Assembly: GCF_018224885.1 (NCBI RefSeq) | Contig: NZ_JAGTXB010000017.1 | Location: 62,001-126,000 of the forward strand | DNA length: 64,000 nucleotides | Direction of reading: 5' to 3' | Source: Chitinophaga hostae | Lineage (GTDB): Bacteria; Bacteroidota; Bacteroidia; Chitinophagales; Chitinophagaceae | Shown here: positions 1 to 8,466 of the stretch, one piece after another | Position numbering within the stretch: position 1 is the first letter of the stretch | Layout: each line of letters opens with the position of its first letter | Made by a program: the position numbers and the translations under genes | Notes under the pieces: generated by a model | Told to the model about the DNA's origin: nothing | The model's input: the letters and a program-made list of their open reading frames with translations, nothing else | The model's database searches: none

Positions 1-1
1 C

Positions 2-676
2 CAGCATGCAGGAGATGCAGTTAAAACTACACCCATAGGTACTGCAAAAGTATGGGGCAAAATGGAGGGAATATCCATTGCAGGGCTTGTACAGGGGCCT
101 GGCGCCGCTGTTGCACCATTACAGGTAGCCTGCGTGTTTGAATATACTGAGGGAGATATTTTTAATCCCCCGGCTTTACCGGCAGCGCTCAACGGGATGG
201 TACATCTTGACCAGGCGCTAAAAGGACAGATCACCGAGTTGAGAAAAACTGGAAAGTTCGAAGGGCATTACCTGGAAACATTGCTGATCACTCCTCCTAA
301 AGGTGCACTGAAAGCGCCCAGGCTGCTGCTGATTGGCCTTGGCGACCGCCATCAGTTCAATGCTGACATGATGATCAACGTAGGCGCAATGGCGCTTCGG
401 GAAGCCAATAATATGGGCGTTACCAGCTTTGCGTTTGCCAGTGATATCAAAGACGCCGGCATCGACTCACCTACTGCGCTGGTAGCTGGTAATGTTACCA
501 AAGGCATCATCAACGCCAATCGCACACAACGTTACCTGCAACAACATCACCTTGCCTCCGCCAAACCAGTCATTAAAGCCGTCCTGCTGGCCGGACCTGC
601 CTTTTTTGAAACTGCCGGAGAAGGCATTCAGGCAGCTATTGCATCCTTCAATCATTCAACACCATCTCATGAATAA
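2..676 (+). CDS. M17 peptidase N-terminal-domain protein (5' end outside window)
   Basis: The reading frame is open from base 2, so the true start lies upstream and the ATG at 62 is probably internal. The product resembles the N-terminal (non-catalytic) domain of M17 leucyl aminopeptidases: a LLLIGLGDR strand-turn, then an alternating alpha/beta pattern with a long helix (MALREANNMGVTSFAFASD). The frame stops after this domain, and no zinc-ligand or catalytic peptidase domain follows. It is therefore an orphan N-domain, possibly regulatory or scaffolding. Its stop overlaps the start of the amidohydrolase gene by 8 bases, so the two are probably translationally coupled. Family assignment is from sequence pattern; function is unknown. 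Confidence 0.75.
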   Translation, partial: QHAGDAVKTTPIGTAKVWGKMEGISIAGLVQGPGAAVAPLQVACVFEYTEGDIFNPPALPAALNGMVHLDQALKGQITELRKTGKFEGHYLETLLITPPKGALKAPRLLLIGLGDRHQFNADMMINVGAMALREANNMGVTSFAFASDIKDAGIDSPTALVAGNVTKGIINANRTQRYLQQHHLASAKPVIKAVLLAGPAFFETAGEGIQAAIASFNHSTPSHE

Positions 677-2546
677 AACAGCAGCCATCGTTTTATACAA
701 TGGAAAGATACATACAGTAGATCCATCCCAGCCACGGGCTACCGCCATAGCCATCAGCGATGGCAAATTCGTTGCCGTAGGCGATGATAAAACCATTCTT
801 CAGCAATACGGCGTGGACGGAACTGTACAGATAGACCTTAAGGGGAAGCGCGTAATTCCGGGATTGAACGACTCTCATATTCACCTCATTCGCGGTGGCC
901 TGAATTATAATCTTGAGCTCAGGTGGGACGGCGTTCCTTCCCTTGCCGATGCTTTGGCCATGCTGAAAAAACAGGTATCCATCACCCCTTCTCCCCAGTG
1001 GGTAAGAGTGGTAGGCGGATGGACTGAACATCAGTTTGCAGAAAAAAGAATGCCCACGCTGGAAGAAATCAATGCGATCGCACCGGATACGCCTGTTTTC
1101 ATTATGCACCTGTACGACCGTGCCTTCCTGAACCATGCGGCCCTGCGGGCAGTAGGCTTTACCAAAGACACACCGGCGCCTCCCGGCGGTGTGATTGAAA
1201 AAAACAGCAAGGGGGAGCCCACAGGACTGATACTTGCGAGTCCCAACGCCATGATCCTCTATTCCACACTGGCAAAGGGACCGAAACTATCTTTCGAGCA
1301 CCAGGTCAACTCTACCCGTCATTTTATGACGGAACTAAACAGGTTTGGCATCACCAGTGTGATTGATGCAGGCGGCGGATTTCAGAACTTTCCCGATGAC
1401 TACCAGGTGATCAGCGAGCTTCATCAAAAACAACAACTCACTGTACGCATTGCCTATAATCTTTTTACGCAAAGACCTAAACAGGAACTGGAAGACTTCC
1501 GCCACTGGACCAGTACTGTAAAACTCCACCAGGGAGATAACATGTACCGGCACAACGGCGCCGGTGAAATGCTGGTATTCTCCGCCGCTGATTTTGAAGA
1601 CTTCCTGCAACCGAGGCCCGACTTGCCGGAAACCATGGAAGCTGACCTGGAAAAAGTGGTGCGTCACCTCGTGGAAAACCGCTGGCCCTTCCGCCTGCAC
1701 GCCACATACAATGAAAGCATTACCCGCTTTCTGAACGTCTTCGAAAAAGTGAACAGGGATATTCCTTTCGACGGCCTCCACTGGATATTTGACCATGCCG
1801 AAACCATTGATGAAAAGAACATTGACCGCGTAAAAGCGCTGGGCGGCGGCTTCGCCATTCAAAGCAGGATGGCATTCCAGGGAGAATACTTCACCGACCG
1901 GTATGGAAAAACAGCCGCCGCGCATACGCCGCCGGTAAAACGAATGTTGCAGGCGGGCGTGCCGGTGGGCGCAGGTACAGATGCTACCCGTGTAAGCAGC
2001 TACAATCCATGGATTGCGCTATACTGGCTTTCTGCCGGCAAAACAATAGGAGGCCTGCAACTGTATGATAATGCCACTAAACTGAGCAGGGAAACAGCGC
2101 TTGAATTATACACCCGGGGAAGCGCGTGGTTTTCCGGGGAACAGGATACCAAGGGTTGTATCAAAGCCGGACAGCTCGCCGACCTCGCCGTACTCGATGC
2201 CGACTTTTTTGAAGTGCGGGAAGACGCGATCAAATACATCGAATCTGTATTAACCATCGTAGGTGGAAAAATTGTGTTTGGCAATGGTGAATTTTCCCCT
2301 TTCTCCCCCGCTCCTATTCCCGTTCTGCCCGAATGGTCGCCGGTGAAACAGTTCGGCGGCTATTATGCTGATGCAAAAAACCGTGTTGCACCAATAACAG
2401 CGGCTGTTGCCAGCCAGATACATTGCTGTGCCGGCAGCTGCAATGTTCACGGGCATGAGCATAACACAGCGAGGCTAAGTAATATTCCTGTTAATAACTA
2501 TAGTGCATTCTGGGGCGTATTTGGTTGTTCTTGTTTTGCTTTCTAA
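669..2546 (+). CDS. Amidohydrolase family 3 (YtcJ-like) metal-dependent hydrolase
   Basis: This 625-residue protein belongs to the amidohydrolase superfamily. An N-terminal beta-sandwich segment (IVLYNGKIHTVD) is followed by the metal-binding HIHL motif in GLNDSHIHLIRGG, later histidines (HATYNES, FDHAETID) and the conserved aspartate in GAGTDATR. The fold would hydrolyse C-N or C-O bonds in cyclic amides or related substrates; the actual substrate cannot be read. The ATG at 669 was chosen because homology begins there (NKTAAIVLYNGK), and it overlaps the upstream stop. The frame extends further upstream but in the wrong frame of the M17 gene. The last ~50 residues are odd, with a dense Cys/His cluster (HCCAGSCNVHGHEH) that could bind metal, and the final ~20 residues look unstructured. 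Confidence 0.9.
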   Translation: MNKTAAIVLYNGKIHTVDPSQPRATAIAISDGKFVAVGDDKTILQQYGVDGTVQIDLKGKRVIPGLNDSHIHLIRGGLNYNLELRWDGVPSLADALAMLKKQVSITPSPQWVRVVGGWTEHQFAEKRMPTLEEINAIAPDTPVFIMHLYDRAFLNHAALRAVGFTKDTPAPPGGVIEKNSKGEPTGLILASPNAMILYSTLAKGPKLSFEHQVNSTRHFMTELNRFGITSVIDAGGGFQNFPDDYQVISELHQKQQLTVRIAYNLFTQRPKQELEDFRHWTSTVKLHQGDNMYRHNGAGEMLVFSAADFEDFLQPRPDLPETMEADLEKVVRHLVENRWPFRLHATYNESITRFLNVFEKVNRDIPFDGLHWIFDHAETIDEKNIDRVKALGGGFAIQSRMAFQGEYFTDRYGKTAAAHTPPVKRMLQAGVPVGAGTDATRVSSYNPWIALYWLSAGKTIGGLQLYDNATKLSRETALELYTRGSAWFSGEQDTKGCIKAGQLADLAVLDADFFEVREDAIKYIESVLTIVGGKIVFGNGEFSPFSPAPIPVLPEWSPVKQFGGYYADAKNRVAPITAAVASQIHCCAGSCNVHGHEHNTARLSNIPVNNYSAFWGVFGCSCFAF

Positions 2547-2556
2547 ACTTTCTTTT

Positions 2557-2988
2557 ATGAACGAAATCATTAGCCATATACTCTATTCAGATGCCGGAAG
2601 TGCCGTCAACAACTATGCTTTGCTGGCCTTCCGGGTATTACTCGCCTTTGAGTTGTTCCGGGTACATGGCATGAAAAAATTCCGCCTGGAAAACGGCCAG
2701 CGGGAACACGTTCCCAATCCATTGCACCTGCCGGAGCAGCTGAATGGGCTGGTAGCCACCTTTTCCGACACGGTCGTTCCATTCCTGGTGGCCCTGGGAT
2801 TGGTAACCCGGCTCGCCATTCTGCCTACCATTGGTGTAACGGCCATTGGTTATTTTATCGTACACCGGGCCGACAGTCCGGAGATACGGGATGTGCCCTA
2901 CATGTACACCCTGTCGCTTTTACTGCTGTTGGTGCTGGGCCCCGGACGCTATTCTATCGACGTACAATTCTTATATCACCTTTTCTAA
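2557..2988 (+). CDS. DoxX-like small membrane protein
   Basis: This 143-residue protein has about four hydrophobic helices in the DoxX/DoxD-like arrangement (ALLAFRVLLAFELFRVHGMKKF near the N-terminus, VPFLVALGLVTRLAILPTIGV mid-protein, LSLLLLLVLGPGRYSID at the C-terminus). DoxX-type proteins sit in the inner membrane and are linked to redox and thiol-stress handling in several bacteria. The ATG at 2557 fits the domain start. A frame continues upstream to 2503 but overlaps the amidohydrolase tail. It lies 10 bases after the amidohydrolase and 9 before dps, so it is part of the same transcription unit. Confidence 0.8.
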   Translation: MNEIISHILYSDAGSAVNNYALLAFRVLLAFELFRVHGMKKFRLENGQREHVPNPLHLPEQLNGLVATFSDTVVPFLVALGLVTRLAILPTIGVTAIGYFIVHRADSPEIRDVPYMYTLSLLLLLVLGPGRYSIDVQFLYHLF

Positions 2989-2997
2989 ATTTTCAAC

Positions 2998-3471
2998 ATG
3001 CAAGTCAACATTGGAATTAAACAAGAACATCTCGCTGCTGTAGCCCACTCACTCGGCAAAATACTGGCAGATGAATTTATTTTGTATACCAAAACGCGTA
3101 AAGCCCACTGGTGTGTAACCGGGCCTGATTTTCATAACAAACACCTGTTTTTTGAAAGCCAGTACCAACAACTGGAGGAGATAATAGATGACATAGCTGA
3201 ACGAATCCGTACCCTTGGCCATTTTCCACCGGCTACGCTGAAAGAATTCCTGTCTCTTACCCATCTCACTGAAATGACCCGGGAAAAAAACGACGGTATC
3301 GGTTTTATCAAAGACCTGCTGCATGACCATGAAAGTATACTTATACACCTGCGTGAAAACATTAATGGTTATGCTGCTGCATTCCATGATGCGGGCAGCA
3401 GTGATTATATCACAGGACTGATGGAAACGCATGAAAAAATGGCCTGGATGCTGAGAGCACATCTGGAATAA
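2998..3471 (+). CDS. dps: Dps-family ferritin-like DNA-protection protein
   Basis: This 157-residue protein has the four-helix Dps/miniferritin pattern. The inter-subunit ferroxidase ligands can be matched by spacing: His37 (in KAHWCV), His49, Glu53, Asp64 and Glu68. The family usually has Asp at the third position; Glu here is a conservative change. Dps dodecamers oxidise Fe(II) with peroxide and store the iron, protecting DNA under stress. No long Lys-rich N-terminal tail is visible, so direct DNA binding is uncertain. Its place between a DoxX-like gene and a membrane protein supports a stress-response role for this unit. Confidence 0.9.
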   Translation: MQVNIGIKQEHLAAVAHSLGKILADEFILYTKTRKAHWCVTGPDFHNKHLFFESQYQQLEEIIDDIAERIRTLGHFPPATLKEFLSLTHLTEMTREKNDGIGFIKDLLHDHESILIHLRENINGYAAAFHDAGSSDYITGLMETHEKMAWMLRAHLE

Positions 3472-3497
3472 ATTGTCCACATAAACAGATCACTGGC

Positions 3498-4193
3498 ATG
3501 ATAGAACAAAAACATAGTATCAACTGGGTCACCTTTCTGCTGGCATGGGTAGCGGGTTATTGTGACACCGCCACCTTTGTATCCGGCGATTCCATTTTCT
3601 CCGCCCATGTTACCGGCAACTTCATTGTGTTTGCCGCGCAGGTATCTTCCGGAAACACCCATGCTGCCGCATGGATTAAGCTGATCACCTTTCCGGTATT
3701 TATCATTGCTGTCATGATGGGCGGCTGGCTGGCAGAAAAATCTCTCAAAAAATACCGGATTTTGATGATAGAAGGCCTAATTTTGATGGTCTGCGGATTA
3801 GCAGCGTTCCTCCTGCCTCTTTTAACCACATGGGAAGACAAGCTGGTGACATACGTCATAGTGATGGCGACAGTGCTGGGAATGGGCTTGCAGAATGCTT
3901 TCGGAAAACTTTTTGCCAAAGAAACATACGGTCCTACTACGATGATGACCGGCAATGTTACACAGGCCGCACTGGACCTTGGAAATATCATCCGGAAAGG
4001 TATATCCGGAAATGAGCTTTCCCTGTCTGGCCTGCAAAAACAAGCTGTCACCATTGGCGGTTTCCTGGCCGGTTGTATTGTTGGCGCCCTTCTTTCCCGC
4101 AAGGTGGGGCTAAGCGCCATGATACTACCCGGTGTGGCCATCGTAGTATGTTACCTGCAGGGCGAAGCGTCCGCACAAAAATCGGAAGGATAA
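3498..4193 (+). CDS. YoaK/DUF1275-family membrane protein
   Basis: This 231-residue integral membrane protein has about six transmembrane helices and the DUF1275 signature features: GYCDTATFV near residue 17, the VTGNFIVFA segment, and the second half-repeat GMGLQNAFGKLFAKETYGPTTMMTGNVTQAALDLG. Members of this family (YoaK in E. coli) have no firmly established transport substrate. It lies 26 bases after dps and 4 bases before the sensor kinase gene, so it is co-transcribed with both. Confidence 0.88.
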   Translation: MIEQKHSINWVTFLLAWVAGYCDTATFVSGDSIFSAHVTGNFIVFAAQVSSGNTHAAAWIKLITFPVFIIAVMMGGWLAEKSLKKYRILMIEGLILMVCGLAAFLLPLLTTWEDKLVTYVIVMATVLGMGLQNAFGKLFAKETYGPTTMMTGNVTQAALDLGNIIRKGISGNELSLSGLQKQAVTIGGFLAGCIVGALLSRKVGLSAMILPGVAIVVCYLQGEASAQKSEG

Positions 4194-4197
4194 ACCT

Positions 4198-6453
4198 ATG
4201 CTACAATTCATGATCAATTCCCGGTGGAAGGTGTTATTTATATGCTTGCTGCTGCCGGTATACACACGTGCCCAGTCAGACATTGACGTTAAAAAGGCTA
4301 ATGAGCTGCTCCGGAATAGCCAGACGGATACCGCCACCATTGCCCGGATGCTGCGTGTGGGCGAAGCATTCCTCGACAAACCGGAATCCCGGGAAGAAGA
4401 CATGAACATGGCCTTTCGCATGGCAGATCAAATGGAAGCCAGAAGCACGCAAACTAATTACCTAAGGGGGCTTGGCCTAAGCAAATTGCTGCGGGCCAAG
4501 GCCTTCCGGGAATCAGGACATGCCAGTCAGGGCAGAAACAGCAGTGAAGAAGCCCTCCGCTTGTTGGCCCAATATGGCACTGAATTAGAAAAAGCACAGG
4601 CCATTCTTGAATTGGGAGGTACTTACTCCAATGAAGCACAGGATCTTTCCCGCAAAATTGAACTGTATCAGCAGGGAGCTGCGATCTATTTGAAAACCGG
4701 TGATGAATTGTCTGCAGCTTGTCTGAAAGAGTTTATCGGAGATCTGCTACAGGTAAACGGAGATTATATTCATGCAGAAGAGGTACTCCGAGAAGCGCTG
4801 TCCATTTATAAAAAGAAAGGATACCCAAGATTACAGGGCCTGTATTCTATTTTAGGAGAAGTATACCACAAATCCAACAACTTTGTGCAATCCCTGCGCT
4901 ACAACCTGCTGGCAGTAGAAACTGCCGAAAAGCTAAATGAACAGGGGCCGCTGATGGCCACCATTTACAACCGCGTTGGATTAAACTACTATAGCGTACA
5001 TTACTATGATCAGGCACTCGATTATTTTGATAAAGCACTTGCCCATGCAAGAGGGCTTCACGATAGCGGCACTGTCAGAACCATGCTGCTGAATATATCT
5101 GATGCCTTGCGGGACCAGGGAGCATACAACAGGAGTCTGGATACCTTATATGCCTTCTACAAATCAGGTCCGGGCCTTGAAGAAAATGACATCATCCATG
5201 CTGAAATAAGTTACCTGAAAGACTATGCTGCGCTTCATACGCTGTCGAAAGCTACGCCCCATTATGAAAAACTAAAAACCATTCTTGAAAAAGGAAGTGC
5301 CGGCAAAGGAATTATCCAGGCGATTCGACTGGCAGTGGCCTTCTACCTCCAGGAAGCCGGCCATTTCAGCGATGCAGCCCAATACATCAGGGATTACCAG
5401 CAAGATATGAAAGTAGTGCCTGCGGGACTGGTACGCCAGGCAGAAGCAGCGTATCTCGCTTTCCGTAACGACTCGGCGCTGGGCAATCTGTCCGCTGCCA
5501 TCACCTACTTCCAGCATTATAAACAATTGTCCGATTCCGTGACCAGCACCAACCAAAGCAAACAACTGGATGTGCTCCGGTTACAATTCGAAACAGAAAG
5601 AAAAGATAAAGACATCCAGTTGTTGACCCAGAAAAGTGTCTTACAGGAAGTGTCCTTACAAAAAGGAAGGGTATTCCGTAACGTGATCATGGGAGGTATC
5701 TGCATGCTGTTGCTTATCCTGGCACTGTTGTACAACAGGTACCGGCTGAAGAAAAAAACCACTTTCCGGCTGGAAAAACAGCAGGAAGCTATTAATACAC
5801 AAAATGAGCTGCTAAAGAAGCTGGTAGATGAAAAAGAATGGCTGTTGAAAGAAATACATCACCGCGTAAAAAATAATCTCCAGATCATCATCAGTCTGTT
5901 GAATACCCAGTCGCAGTACCTCGACAATGCCGATGCCATCGCCGCTATCAAAAACAGCCAGCACCGCATGTATGCCATGTCGCTGATCCATCAGCGGTTG
6001 TACCATACAGACAACCTCGGCGCTATCAATATGGACTGGTATATCCGGGAACTGACCGGTTTTATGCAGGAAAGCTTTGACAGCGGCCCCAGGATATCTT
6101 TCTCCATCAACAGCGATGTGATGCTGCTGGATGTAGTGCAGGCCGTTCCACTAGGATTGATGCTGAATGAAGCCGTCAGCAATGCCATCAAGTACGCCTT
6201 TCCCGGCAACCGGAAAGGCGCCGTGACTATCACCTGCAAAAAAGATGAAGCACAATATTGCTCGCTTATCATTGCAGATAATGGTATTGGACTACCGGAC
6301 AACTTTGTTCCGGAAGAATCACGATCACTGGGGATGAGCCTCATGAAAGGGCTGGCAGAACAGCTGGAGGGATCTTTCAATATTAAAAGCGGCCCGGCAG
6401 GCGTTTCTATACAAGTACTGTTTTTAGCAAGATCAATCAACCCCATAAACTAA
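4198..6453 (+). CDS. TPR-containing sensor histidine kinase (HisKA_2 type)
   Basis: This 751-residue protein starts with a signal peptide ending near ARAQ (residues 1-26). A long periplasmic array of tetratricopeptide-like helices follows (about 30-440; for example AEEVLREALSIYKKKG and DQALDYFDKALAHARG), then a coiled coil, one membrane helix (about 495-516) and a second coiled coil. The kinase core has the HisKA_2 phospho-acceptor motif EIHHRVKNNL (histidines 554/555), the N box NEAVSNAIKYAF (from about 657) and the G box ADNGIGLP. The layout predicts periplasmic protein or peptide sensing through the TPR array. The next gene, 4 bases on, is an NtrC-type response regulator and is the obvious partner. 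Confidence 0.92.
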   Translation: MLQFMINSRWKVLFICLLLPVYTRAQSDIDVKKANELLRNSQTDTATIARMLRVGEAFLDKPESREEDMNMAFRMADQMEARSTQTNYLRGLGLSKLLRAKAFRESGHASQGRNSSEEALRLLAQYGTELEKAQAILELGGTYSNEAQDLSRKIELYQQGAAIYLKTGDELSAACLKEFIGDLLQVNGDYIHAEEVLREALSIYKKKGYPRLQGLYSILGEVYHKSNNFVQSLRYNLLAVETAEKLNEQGPLMATIYNRVGLNYYSVHYYDQALDYFDKALAHARGLHDSGTVRTMLLNISDALRDQGAYNRSLDTLYAFYKSGPGLEENDIIHAEISYLKDYAALHTLSKATPHYEKLKTILEKGSAGKGIIQAIRLAVAFYLQEAGHFSDAAQYIRDYQQDMKVVPAGLVRQAEAAYLAFRNDSALGNLSAAITYFQHYKQLSDSVTSTNQSKQLDVLRLQFETERKDKDIQLLTQKSVLQEVSLQKGRVFRNVIMGGICMLLLILALLYNRYRLKKKTTFRLEKQQEAINTQNELLKKLVDEKEWLLKEIHHRVKNNLQIIISLLNTQSQYLDNADAIAAIKNSQHRMYAMSLIHQRLYHTDNLGAINMDWYIRELTGFMQESFDSGPRISFSINSDVMLLDVVQAVPLGLMLNEAVSNAIKYAFPGNRKGAVTITCKKDEAQYCSLIIADNGIGLPDNFVPEESRSLGMSLMKGLAEQLEGSFNIKSGPAGVSIQVLFLARSINPIN

Positions 6454-6457
6454 AAGT

Positions 6458-7822
6458 ATGGCTGACAAAGAAAAAATACTGATCGTAGAGGATGAGTTCA
6501 TCGTAGGCAATGATCTGAGAATGATGCTGACGAAAGGCGGTTACGATGTTTGTGGTATCGCAGCTTCCGTAGAACAGGCCCGGGCGCTGATTACAGAGAG
6601 AAAGCCCGACTGGGTGCTGCTCGACATCATCCTCAAAACACCTACCAATGGCATTGAACTGGCAAAAGAATTGTTGCAGCTTCATATCCCCTTTCTGTAC
6701 ATTTCTGCCAATACCAACCAACAGACACTGGAAGCCGCCAAAGCTACCCAGCCCCATGGCTTTTTGGTAAAACCATTCCGTGAGCGGGACCTTTTCGTAA
6801 TGCTCGACATTGCCCGCTATCGTCGTGGCGTGGAAACCGGTATGATCAGGGAAGCGCCTTCCACACCTGCGGAAACAATGTTTGATCCTGAGATCATCGG
6901 CAATAGCGATGCCATGAAAAAAGTGCAGGACCAGGCGCGAATAGTGGCCTCCACCAATACCTCTGTATTGCTGCTGGGCGAAAGCGGCACTGGCAAAGAA
7001 CGTTTTGCCCGCGCCATTCATAAAAATTCTCTCCGGAAAAATAAACCGTTTATCACCGTCAACTGTGCAGCCCTGCCCGTTACCTTGCTGGAATCGGAAT
7101 TATTCGGCCATGAAAAAGGCGCGTTTACGGGAGCTGTTCAAAAACGTACCGGTAAATTTGAGCAAGCACATGGCGGCACCATTTTCCTCGACGAGATCGG
7201 GGAACTTCCGCTGGATGCACAGGTAAAGCTGCTCCGTACACTCCAGGAAAGAGAAATAGAAAGGCTGGGCGGTAGTCCGCTGATTAAGGTAGATGTGCGC
7301 GTGATTGCAGCTACCAACAGGAACCTGGAAAAAGAAGTAGCGGAAGGAAAATTCCGGCTGGATCTATACTACCGGCTCAATGTATTTCCCATTGCATTGC
7401 CACCATTGCGCGAACACAAAGAAGATATCCACCCGCTGGCGCTTTATTTCCTTAAAAAATTCGCAGACAACACCGGCAAAAAAATGCCCGTCCTTAGCGA
7501 GGACGCCTGGCAAACACTCCGCCAATACGACTGGCCAGGCAATATCCGGGAACTGGAACATGTGTTGGAGCGACAGTTTATCCTGGCATCCGGCGAACAA
7601 ATCAATGCAATAGAAATTCCAGTCACCCAGCTGTCACTCCAGCAAACAGCAGAGAAGCTGGAAACAATGGAAGAAATGGAAAGAGCGCATATTATGAAAG
7701 TCCTGAAAGCCTGTAATGGCCGGGTGTCCGGAAGTATGGGCGCTGCAGACATTCTCAACATATCTGCGCAAACACTGTATTCAAAAATGAAAAAACTGGG
7801 TATAAAAACCAACTATAAATAA
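6458..7822 (+). CDS. Sigma-54-dependent response regulator (receiver-AAA+-Fis HTH)
   Basis: This 454-residue NtrC-type regulator has three parts. The receiver domain spans residues 5-125, with the acidic pair ED at 11-12 and phospho-acceptor Asp56 (VLLDII). The AAA+ domain carries Walker A GESGTGKE, the sigma-54 contact loop GAFTGA and Walker B IFLDEIGEL. A Fis-type helix-turn-helix lies at the C-terminus (ADILNISAQTLYSKMKKLGI). It would activate RpoN promoters after phosphorylation by the TPR kinase encoded immediately upstream. All three domains look complete. No convincing -24/-12 RpoN promoter was found close by, so the target genes are unknown. Confidence 0.94.
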   Translation: MADKEKILIVEDEFIVGNDLRMMLTKGGYDVCGIAASVEQARALITERKPDWVLLDIILKTPTNGIELAKELLQLHIPFLYISANTNQQTLEAAKATQPHGFLVKPFRERDLFVMLDIARYRRGVETGMIREAPSTPAETMFDPEIIGNSDAMKKVQDQARIVASTNTSVLLLGESGTGKERFARAIHKNSLRKNKPFITVNCAALPVTLLESELFGHEKGAFTGAVQKRTGKFEQAHGGTIFLDEIGELPLDAQVKLLRTLQEREIERLGGSPLIKVDVRVIAATNRNLEKEVAEGKFRLDLYYRLNVFPIALPPLREHKEDIHPLALYFLKKFADNTGKKMPVLSEDAWQTLRQYDWPGNIRELEHVLERQFILASGEQINAIEIPVTQLSLQQTAEKLETMEEMERAHIMKVLKACNGRVSGSMGAADILNISAQTLYSKMKKLGIKTNYK

Positions 7823-7830
7823 CCCACTAC

Positions 7831-8466
7831 ATGGAAAAAGAAACGGCGAGAATAGAAGGATTCAGCGATGCCGTATTTGCAATCGCCATTACCCTGTTGG
7901 TATTGGAATTGCACATTCCGGCAGTAGAAAGTAATAACAACCGGGAAGTCCTGATGAACAGCCTGTTGGCGCAGTGGCCTTCCTTCCTCGCTTTCAGCCT
8001 GTCCTTTTTCAGTATTTTCATTATGTGGGTCAACCATCACAAGATGTTTAAGCAGATCTACCGGCGCAACACTCCCCTGATGTTTGCCAATGGGCTCATT
8101 CTATTCCTGGCCACATGTATCTCCTATCCCACCGCTTTGCTGGCCAGGTACTATAGCACCCCATCCGCAACGGTAGCTGTAGCGATTTACACCGGCCTGT
8201 TCGTATGGATTAACCTTGCTTTTAATTTATTATGGGGTATTGCCAGCCGGAACAAGGCGTTACTACGACCGGAAATCAGCACGGATGCCATTAAAAAAAT
8301 CAGGAGAAACTATCAGTATGGCATACCAGTGCATCTATCCGCATTTTTACTTTCCTTTTACTGGCCTGGAGGTGCGTTAATACTATGCGCCGGTCTCTGG
8401 ACATATTGGGCGTTCACTTCCCGCAAACTGGACTTATCTGCCTCCCCTACGGCCAACCTGCTTTAA
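7831..8466 (+). CDS. TMEM175-family (DUF1211) potassium channel-like protein
   Basis: This 211-residue membrane protein begins RIEGFSDAVFAIAITLLVLE, which is the pore-lining signature of TMEM175-type K+ channels (the conserved FSDAVFAIA in the first helix). About six membrane helices are visible, consistent with bacterial members, which assemble as tetramers. It ends the plus-strand unit, 8 bases after the response regulator. Its stop codon shares the TTAA at 8463-8466 with the stop of the convergent regulator gene. Confidence 0.9.
   Translation: MEKETARIEGFSDAVFAIAITLLVLELHIPAVESNNNREVLMNSLLAQWPSFLAFSLSFFSIFIMWVNHHKMFKQIYRRNTPLMFANGLILFLATCISYPTALLARYYSTPSATVAVAIYTGLFVWINLAFNLLWGIASRNKALLRPEISTDAIKKIRRNYQYGIPVHLSAFLLSFYWPGGALILCAGLWTYWAFTSRKLDLSASPTANLL

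Noticed and set aside
492..669. Longer 5' extension of the amidohydrolase from an earlier ATG
   Set aside because: That stretch is the shadow of the M17 N-domain gene in another frame; homology to the amidohydrolase begins at 669.
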